A program made the position numbers and the translations under genes. From Clostridiales bacterium (lineage in GTDB: Bacteria; Bacillota; Clostridia; Saccharofermentanales; Saccharofermentanaceae): DNA of 45,326 nt. This document shows positions 39,945-45,326 of this stretch, in pieces; positions within the stretch are counted from its first letter, which is position 1, and each line of letters begins with the position of its first letter. The notes under the pieces are model-generated. The model did not search any database, was not told the DNA's origin, and saw nothing but the letters and a program-made list of their open reading frames with translations. Location: contig JAFZQI010000013.1 of NCBI GenBank assembly GCA_017620475.1, positions 1-45,326 on the forward strand, given 5' to 3'.

Positions 39945-40610
39945 ATGGCACTGTTGACGGTAAAAGATCTGGTATTGGGGTATGAGACAAAAGCGATCCT
40001 GCCTCCGTTGAATTTTCAGGTGGAAAGTGGCGAGTATCTCTGCATTGTCGGGGAGAACGGTTCGGGCAAGTCGACATTGATGAGAACACTCCTTAATCTT
40101 CAATCTCCGGTCAGCGGGGAGGTGATCAAAGGAGATGGCCTTCGTGCAGATACGATCGGATATCTTCCGCAACAGTCTGCCGTACAGCGTGATTTCCCGG
40201 CATCCGTGGCAGAGGTGGTGCTGTCCGGATGCCAGGCCCGCACCGGGTGGAGACCTTTCTATTCGACAAAGGAAAAAGAGTGTGCCGCAAAAGCGATGGC
40301 ACAGATGCATATTACGGAACTCGAAAAGCGCTGTTACCGGGAACTGTCCGGAGGACAGCAGCAACGGGTGCTTCTTGCAAGGGCCTTATGCGCGACAGAA
40401 AAACTTCTTCTTTTGGACGAGCCGGTTGCAGGTCTGGATCCGAAAGTGACGGAAGAAATGTATGACCTGATCGAGGATCTTCATAAAGAGGGGATCACGG
40501 TGATCATGATCTCTCACGACATAGAGGCGGCGATCCGCTATGCGACACACATCCTTCACATCGGGGAAAAAGTGCTTTTCGAACGGACAAAGACGGCAAT
40601 AAAATCCTGA
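39945..40610 (+). CDS. metal ABC transporter ATPase (ZnuC-like)
   Basis: 221 residues: Walker A GENGSGKST, Q-loop LPQQSAVQRDFPASVAEVV, signature LSGGQQQRVLLARAL, Walker B LLLDEPVAGLD and H-loop ISHD. The QRDFPASVxEVV segment is typical of zinc/manganese uptake ATPases. AAGGAG precedes the ATG. The expected ZnuB permease gene does not follow: a terminator comes next and then a convergent gene. One CAGTGC-type motif copy lies at 40570-40581. Confidence 0.92.
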   Translation: MALLTVKDLVLGYETKAILPPLNFQVESGEYLCIVGENGSGKSTLMRTLLNLQSPVSGEVIKGDGLRADTIGYLPQQSAVQRDFPASVAEVVLSGCQARTGWRPFYSTKEKECAAKAMAQMHITELEKRCYRELSGGQQQRVLLARALCATEKLLLLDEPVAGLDPKVTEEMYDLIEDLHKEGITVIMISHDIEAAIRYATHILHIGEKVLFERTKTAIKS

Positions 40611-40611
40611 T

Positions 40612-40660
40612 GTACAAGCGGAAATCACATTATGCTATTTCTGCTTGTGCGTTTTGCTTT
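40612..40660 (+). terminator. terminator of the zinc operon
   Basis: GTACAAGCGGAAAT (40612-40625) pairs with ATTTCTGCTTGTGC (40637-40650); both mismatches are wobble pairs in the plus-strand RNA only, followed by GTTTTGCTTT. This makes it plus-strand specific. Confidence 0.7.
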
Positions 40661-40664
40661 ATAA

Positions 40665-40702
40665 GTACAAGCAGTAGAACCAAATTGGCAAACTGCTTGT
40701 AC
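40665..40702. repeat. second copy of the inverted repeat (GTACAAGCAG/CTGCTTGTAC)
   Basis: A perfect 10-bp arm pair, 18 bases apart, next to the zinc-operon terminator and built from the same arms. It may serve as terminator for the minus-strand MacB gene. Confidence 0.6.
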
Positions 40703-40732
40703 GAGGTGCGACCGGGTTTTGTTCCGATTGCA

Positions 40733-43459
40733 TCATTCAGACCGAAGCGCTGCTACAGGATCTTTCTTGGCGGCTTTTTTCGATGGGATGAATCCGCCGA
40801 TCAGGGTCAGTACGGTACTCAGAACGATCAGAATGATGGCACCGGTAACCGGCAGGGCGGCATTTACATCGGACGATTCGGCGATGGAGTGGATGATCAT
40901 ATTCCCGGGGATCAGAAGGAGCAGGGTGACACCGATGCCGATCAGACCCGCCAGGAAGCCGATGATAAAGGTCTCCGCATTAAAGACCTGTGAGATGTTT
41001 CTCTTGGATGCGCCGATGGCACGGAGGATACCAATTTCCTTCGTTCTTTCCAGAACGGAGATGTAGGTGATGATGCCGATCATGATCGAGGAAACGACCA
41101 GGGATACGGCGACAAAGGCGATCAGGACATAGGAGATGACGTTGACGATCGTGGTTACCGAGGACATCAGAAGTCCGATATAGTCGGTATACAGGATCTG
41201 ATCTGCCTCGGCGGCCGTCTCATTGTACTTGTCGATGCAATCCGTGATGCCTTCTTTGCCCTCGAAGCTGTCTGCATAAATATTGATCGAGCTGGGTGTC
41301 TCGCGGTTTACGTATCCGAAGCTTTCCAGATTCTCTTCAAATGTGCCGACGGAGATATACATGTTATAGATCAACAGGAGCTGCTCGTTCGAATCATCGT
41401 CCGCACTTAGGAGGAACTGATCGAGCATTTCCGCCAGTTCATTGTCCGTCATATCCATCATCGGATCTTCGCCTGATGGATTTCCTGCCGAGTACATTTC
41501 CATGATCTCCCGGAAAAGATCGGCTTTTTCTTTGGCGGATACATTGGAGAGCCAGTTGCGGACGTCTTCGATCTTGCCCGCATCATCAGAAGGGGAGAAC
41601 TTTGCGCCGTTCAGCACGCTTTGTTCGGGGCTGGCCATCTGATCGATAACGAGCTGGCTCTGTTCTGCATATGTGATCAGGTATTCTGTGAGAGCATGTG
41701 TATAGCCGATGGGGTTATAAAGAGGTGTGAAATCCACATCTTCCTTCTGCTTGATAATACCCGTAATCTTCAGTGGTATGGCTTTGGAAAAAACGTCATC
41801 GAATTCTTTATCTTCCATCTTAACCTGGCTGTAGAATCCGCTTTCCATCTTGGTATACTGGTCGCTTACGGGAAGGAGATAGTAGGTGTGGGACATGGCC
41901 GTAGCATAGTCCAGCTTCTGCTCTTCAAAATGAATCGCTTCTTCGTTTTTCAGGTGATCCACGATATCTCTGTAGTCCTCTCTCTTCAGAAGACCCATCT
42001 TATAGAGCGTAGAGGCATCGATCTCGGAATTGACATCGAGGACCAGGACGATTTCATCGTAGGCATCCGGCCATTCTCCGCTCACGAGTTCATAGCTTTC
42101 TTTCAGAGTATCGCTGACAAGGGATCCGTCTGCACTGGTCATGAGTTCCTGCATGTTTTCCACAGAGGGGGTGGACATCACGCCGGACATGAGATCGTCA
42201 CTGCTTCCACGGTTCCTTTTTTCTTCCAGAAGATTGGAACCGTCGAGATTGATCAGCTCGCCATCCGGGTCGTATGAGTAGACACTGAAGGGTACATAGT
42301 ACGAGTAGATGATGCCGTTCTCGCCGACATATTTATGGATCTCGCTGTTCGGATCATCGAGGTACTTCTTAAACTCGGTCAGATTGTTGTGCTTGATGCT
42401 GGTCCGGATCGTGGACATAGTCTCAAAAGAAGAGTTGTCTACATAGACACCATCGTGTTCATGTGCGTTTTTTGCTTTCGATGAACTGCCGGAGTCAAGT
42501 TCGATAATGGAAGCCAGATCGATCGCCTGGGCTTCGATCTCGATCGGATAGGAGGTCATGGTATCCTTCTGGACCTTGTCGATGTAGTTGTTGACACCGT
42601 TGGAAAGGGACAGGATCAGCGCGATGCCGATAATGCCGATGGATCCGGCGAAAGCAGTGAGGATCGTTCTTCCTTTCTTCGTTCGAAGATTATTAAAGCT
42701 CAAAGAAAGCGCTGTCAGGAAAGACATGGATGCTTTGCCCATACGCTTATGCGTCGGCTCTTCCATCGCTGCCTCATCTACGGTAAAAGGATCGGAATCA
42801 TCCGTGATCCGGCCATCGCGAAGCTTCACGATACGCGTCGCATACTTTTCTGCAAGCTCCGGATTATGCGTGACCATGACGACCAGTCTGTCTTTGGCCA
42901 CTTCCTTGAGAAGATCCATGACCTGAATACTCGTCTCGGTATCAAGGGCGCCTGTGGGTTCGTCGGCCAGAAGGATCTTCGGATCGTTGACCAGAGCACG
43001 GGCAATGGCCACACGCTGCATCTGTCCGCCGGACATCTGGTTTGGACGCTTATGGGCCTGGTCGGCCAGTCCGACTTTCGCAAGGGCTTCCTTGGCCCGT
43101 CTTTTTCTTTCTTTCCGGGAAACACCCGAGATCGTCAATGCCAGCTCAACATTAGAGAGGATCGACTGATGGGGGATCAGGTTATAGCTCTGGAACACAA
43201 AACCGATGGTGTGGTTCCGGTAGGCATCCCAGTCTCTGTGCTTATATTTCTTCGTGGAGATCCCGTCGATGATCAGGTCTCCGCTGTCGTAACGGTCGAG
43301 TCCGCCGATAACATTAAGAAGGGTCGTTTTGCCCGAACCGCTGGGACCGAGGATCGCAACGAATTCATTGTCGCGAAGGTTGAGACTTAGCTTGTCCAGT
43401 GCAATCTGGTGAAGGTCTCCGGTAATGTACTCTTTTGAAATCTCTTTGATCTGCAGCAT
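40733..43459 (-). CDS. MacB-like ABC transporter, ATPase fused to permease
   Basis: 908 residues. Residues 1-230 are the ATPase (Walker A GPSGSGKT at 38-45, signature [15 protein letters not shown], Walker [13 protein letters not shown]). After a short linker a first membrane helix (about 265-285) leads to a large extracytoplasmic domain of about 460 residues, and three C-terminal helices with the FtsX motif ([20 protein letters not shown]) end the protein. Such exporters handle peptides, lipoproteins or antimicrobials and are often under two-component control. AGGAC is the likely ribosome site. The upstream region has three direct repeats at 22-bp period. Confidence 0.92.
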   Translation of the reverse strand: MLQIKEISKEYITGDLHQIALDKLSLNLRDNEFVAILGPSGSGKTTLLNVIGGLDRYDSGDLIIDGISTKKYKHRDWDAYRNHTIGFVFQSYNLIPHQSILSNVELALTISGVSRKERKRRAKEALAKVGLADQAHKRPNQMSGGQMQRVAIARALVNDPKILLADEPTGALDTETSIQVMDLLKEVAKDRLVVMVTHNPELAEKYATRIVKLRDGRITDDSDPFTVDEAAMEEPTHKRMGKASMSFLTALSLSFNNLRTKKGRTILTAFAGSIGIIGIALILSLSNGVNNYIDKVQKDTMTSYPIEIEAQAIDLASIIELDSGSSSKAKNAHEHDGVYVDNSSFETMSTIRTSIKHNNLTEFKKYLDDPNSEIHKYVGENGIIYSYYVPFSVYSYDPDGELINLDGSNLLEEKRNRGSSDDLMSGVMSTPSVENMQELMTSADGSLVSDTLKESYELVSGEWPDAYDEIVLVLDVNSEIDASTLYKMGLLKREDYRDIVDHLKNEEAIHFEEQKLDYATAMSHTYYLLPVSDQYTKMESGFYSQVKMEDKEFDDVFSKAIPLKITGIIKQKEDVDFTPLYNPIGYTHALTEYLITYAEQSQLVIDQMASPEQSVLNGAKFSPSDDAGKIEDVRNWLSNVSAKEKADLFREIMEMYSAGNPSGEDPMMDMTDNELAEMLDQFLLSADDDSNEQLLLIYNMYISVGTFEENLESFGYVNRETPSSINIYADSFEGKEGITDCIDKYNETAAEADQILYTDYIGLLMSSVTTIVNVISYVLIAFVAVSLVVSSIMIGIITYISVLERTKEIGILRAIGASKRNISQVFNAETFIIGFLAGLIGIGVTLLLLIPGNMIIHSIAESSDVNAALPVTGAIILIVLSTVLTLIGGFIPSKKAAKKDPVAALRSE

Positions 43460-43498
43460 ACTGATGTCCTGTTCCTTGTTTCTATTTCCCCGAAAAGA

Positions 43499-43527
43499 AG
43501 TGTATCAAAGGAAAAGGTATACGACAA
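43499..43527 (-). promoter_or_regulatory. MacB-like gene promoter (TTGTCG-N17-TACACT)
   Basis: Minus-strand TACACT (43504-43499) and TTGTCG (43527-43522), 17 bases apart. The weak hexamers and upstream direct repeats suggest an activated promoter. Confidence 0.5.
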
Positions 43528-43565
43528 GAAATCCGCGCAAGTCTTTAGAATTCCTTAATATTCTT

Positions 43566-43625
43566 GCGTAAAAGAGCAAATTATGTAGTGTATAAGGGCA
43601 AATAAACTCGTGTAAAAGGGCAGGC
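43566..43625. promoter_or_regulatory. three direct repeats with 22-bp period
   Basis: GCGTAAAAGAGCAAAT (43566-43581), GTGTATAAGGGCAAAT (43588-43603) and GTGTAAAAGGGCAGGC (43610-43625). Starts are exactly 22 bp apart, about two helical turns, as for response-regulator (LytTR/OmpR-type) binding arrays. The third overlaps the -35 region of the plus-strand promoter; the set lies upstream of the minus promoter. Confidence 0.6.
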
Positions 43626-43630
43626 AGTCA

Positions 43631-43639
43631 TGATAGAAT
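43631..43639 (+). promoter_or_regulatory. extended -10 promoter of the peptidase-like lipoprotein
   Basis: TGATAGAAT, with a weak TGTAAA at -35 that lies in the third direct repeat, about 65 bases before the ATG. Confidence 0.5.
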
Positions 43640-43704
43640 GATTCTCGTTAATATGGGAAACGGTTGAAGCCAATCATAACAAGGATCAGATTGGAGAGGT
43701 TACT

Positions 43705-44886
43705 ATGAAAAAAACGGATGGAAAGAAATTTTCCGCACTGGTTTTGTCGCTGATGATGGCAGGAAGCACCGTGTTGTGTTCGTGCACAAAGAGCGACTCT
43801 GAGGATAAGGACAGTGCAAAAACTGAAACAACAGCAGCGACGACAGTGACGGAGACAACTACGGAAGCCACGACCGAGGCAACGACAACCACCGAGGCCA
43901 CGGAAACAACGACACTTTCAGCACGTGAGGCTTCCCCGTACGAAGAGATCACACTTGATGGCGTCAAAGAGCATCACTTTATTGCCACCGACTACTGTTA
44001 CATCGAAACAGAGAAGTGCTTCATCTTTATGGAAAAAGACATCGAGATCCCGGGAGATTTCGCTATTGTTCTGGATGCGATCATAGTCGAAATCGAGAAT
44101 GAATTAGGAATCTCCGCTACCCCCGATGACAGAAATTATTTTGATGTGGCCGATATGTCTGTTCACTATGGTTTTAACCCCTGGGAAGGATGGGATATCG
44201 GGAATAAGATTCCTGTATTCCTGTACGTTGACCACGAGGAAGAAGGCCTGATCTCAAATGCATGTGAAGATTTTTGTATCCTTGCCATGTGGGAACTCTT
44301 CTCGGATGAATTCTGGAATTCCGTGCCGAGTTATGTTGAGAGATCCGATGCGAGAAGAGACTACGTAGACTATGCAGAGGTCGCGCACGAGATTACGCAT
44401 ACGATCACCTTGAGAAACTGCTATTTGACGGATATCCTTGCGGAAGGTGTGGCAGACTATATGGGCCGCCTCGTAATCGATGCCCTTGCCGATCAGTACC
44501 CGTCCATTGCTGAGGTGCAGGAGGATAGATTCCTCTTTGATTACATGATTCCGGAAGTGGTAAATGCAGACAATGCCGAGCGCATCTTTGTCGAAGATTA
44601 TCACGACCTCAGCGCGGCCGACCGTGGTGCAGAGTATGTCTACGGAAGATACCTGTGCCAGTTCCTCGAAGAAGAATATGGCGATGATTTCTATCGTCAG
44701 ATGAACGACAAGATTAAGTCCAAGCAGCTGGAATACTCAAGTTATAACTACGATGAGGCCGTGGCGGCCCAATATGCGGAAGCGCTGAAGGAAGTATTCG
44801 GCGACGATGTATTTACGAAGTTTGGCAAATGGTGTGTGAGTAATCACGCGCTGCAGGAGCTTGGCGGCTGGTTCCCGATGGATTGA
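43705..44886 (+). CDS. lipoprotein with HExxH zinc-metallopeptidase motif
   Basis: 393 residues. The lipobox is LCSC with Cys27. A Thr/Glu-rich linker (about 35-75) leads to a domain with HEITH (229-233) and Glu248 in AEGVADY, the gluzincin arrangement HExxH...E. The surrounding 'EVAHEITHTI ... DILAEGVADYMG' resembles the peptidase MA clan, whose members are proteases; substrate unknown. GGAGAGG precedes ATG 43705. The gene diverges from the MacB-like exporter and shares the direct-repeat region with it. Confidence 0.8.
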   Translation: MKKTDGKKFSALVLSLMMAGSTVLCSCTKSDSEDKDSAKTETTAATTVTETTTEATTEATTTTEATETTTLSAREASPYEEITLDGVKEHHFIATDYCYIETEKCFIFMEKDIEIPGDFAIVLDAIIVEIENELGISATPDDRNYFDVADMSVHYGFNPWEGWDIGNKIPVFLYVDHEEEGLISNACEDFCILAMWELFSDEFWNSVPSYVERSDARRDYVDYAEVAHEITHTITLRNCYLTDILAEGVADYMGRLVIDALADQYPSIAEVQEDRFLFDYMIPEVVNADNAERIFVEDYHDLSAADRGAEYVYGRYLCQFLEEEYGDDFYRQMNDKIKSKQLEYSSYNYDEAVAAQYAEALKEVFGDDVFTKFGKWCVSNHALQELGGWFPMD

Positions 44887-44927
44887 CCACTCCATGCGAA
44901 AAGAACTGAAACCTTGAAACTAGACAA

Positions 44928-44968
44928 AAAAGATCCTGAAAGCCGGTGTGCTTTCAGGATCTTTTCGT
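44928..44968 (+). terminator. strong terminator after the peptidase-like gene
   Basis: AAAAGATCCTGAAAGC (44928-44943) and GCTTTCAGGATCTTTT (44950-44965), a perfect 16-bp stem with a T-run. Confidence 0.93.
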
Positions 44969-44969
44969 T

Positions 44970-45326
44970 ACTGGTGGAAACTATGGGGTTTGAATTACCC
45001 GAAGGAAAAACTAATCCGCACATTATGTTGAAAATAGGCGCTTTCAGGCTATGAGACAAGAAGATTTCGTATTGGTCAGCCCATTTTTTCCATTCGTTTT
45101 TATTCTAACTGTCGTCAAAAATGTCGTCAGTTCTGGATGACGAAACAAGCTATTCCTCGCATTAACCTTTTTGAATAATTTATTTTGAAGATAGAAACAG
45201 ACATTGTGTTGGCTTCGTTTATATCAAAAAAACTGATGGTTTTTACTATTCTTGGAAATAAATGTATCTTATGATAGCACATATGTGTAACAAACGCCTC
45301 CCGTTTGTCGATTATTATAGTAGGAG
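44970..45326. other. AT-rich intergenic end of window, no gene established
   Basis: It contains two TGTCGTCA copies 12 bases apart (45110-45117, 45122-45129) and a small hairpin, ACAAACG-CCTCC-CGTTTGT (45290-45308). A minus-strand frame of 51 codons (45127-45282) lies here, with a GGAGG but at a poor distance (14 bases), and the product is unlike any family; I do not call it a gene. Confidence 0.5.

Noticed and set aside
45127..45282. 51-codon minus-strand frame near the window end
   Set aside because: Ribosome site at poor distance, no family resemblance, AT-rich intergenic context.

Overview
The window looks like chromosomal DNA from an anaerobic low-to-mid GC Firmicute of class Clostridia (Lachnospiraceae or a related rumen/gut lineage is my best guess; genus not determinable). 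The evidence is an L27 protein with the Prp-cleaved N-terminal extension next to obgE, a two-FeoA feo operon ending in a FeoB-associated Cys-rich peptide, an OhrR/peroxidase pair, rubrerythrin, Gram-positive lipoproteins with Thr/Pro-rich linkers, strong GGAGG ribosome sites and many extended -10 promoters (TGnTATAAT). I recognise no tRNA, rRNA, CRISPR array, complete IS or prophage.

Layout. 1-3.65 kb: rpmA, obgE and a membrane HD-GYP protein. 3.65-8 kb: a structured short transcript with a possible 28-aa peptide, a two-gene zinc-ribbon/TPR-like/coiled-coil operon (minus), then a membrane protein and an AlkD-type DNA repair gene (plus). 8.1-10.6 kb: a minus operon of ProC-like reductase, GNAT and HAD hydrolase. 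10.9-14.5 kb: a small membrane protein, a PNPOx-type flavoprotein, a GH13 alpha-amylase and a zinc-ribbon protein. 14.5-16.8 kb: a minus operon of rubrerythrin, esterase and an anchored protein. 16.9-21.4 kb: a membrane protein, a ZIP transporter, a beta-lactamase-like lipoprotein and a PAP2 phosphatase behind a long perfect inverted repeat.

21.4-31.9 kb is a metal and oxidative-stress region: feoA-feoA-feoB-Cys-rich peptide, ohrR-gpx, a CDF exporter, a DtxR-family regulator, an intergenic region with a 21-aa microORF and a structured RNA candidate diverging from an iron-box-like palindrome, an FtsX-type ABC exporter and a divergent TetR regulator. Palindromes of the form GTTAG-N6-CTAAC recur in front of feo, at the microORF/RNA, upstream of the ABC exporter and (weaker) upstream of the zinc-transporter operon, so the local DtxR protein probably controls several of these units.

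31.9-34.7 kb is a rearranged patch: two intact Thr/Pro-rich lipoprotein paralogs and a third, decapitated one that abuts the tail of an ABC ATPase gene, with two copies of a 49-bp repeat and an orphan short transcript. 34.7-45.3 kb: an MntP-ZIP fusion, a lipoprotein with four tandem repeat domains, a small Cys/His membrane protein with znuA-znuC-like genes (no permease), a MacB-like ABC exporter (minus) and a divergent zinc-peptidase-like lipoprotein, the last two sharing an intergenic region with three direct repeats at an exact 22-bp period.

Across the window the 10-mer CAGTGCTTTT (often extended to CAGTGCTTTTCG) occurs 11 times exactly, in both orientations, in different reading frames and in non-coding DNA; about 0.09 copies would be expected in random sequence of this length. 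It clusters at 7.5-13.5 kb and is the most unexpected signal here.
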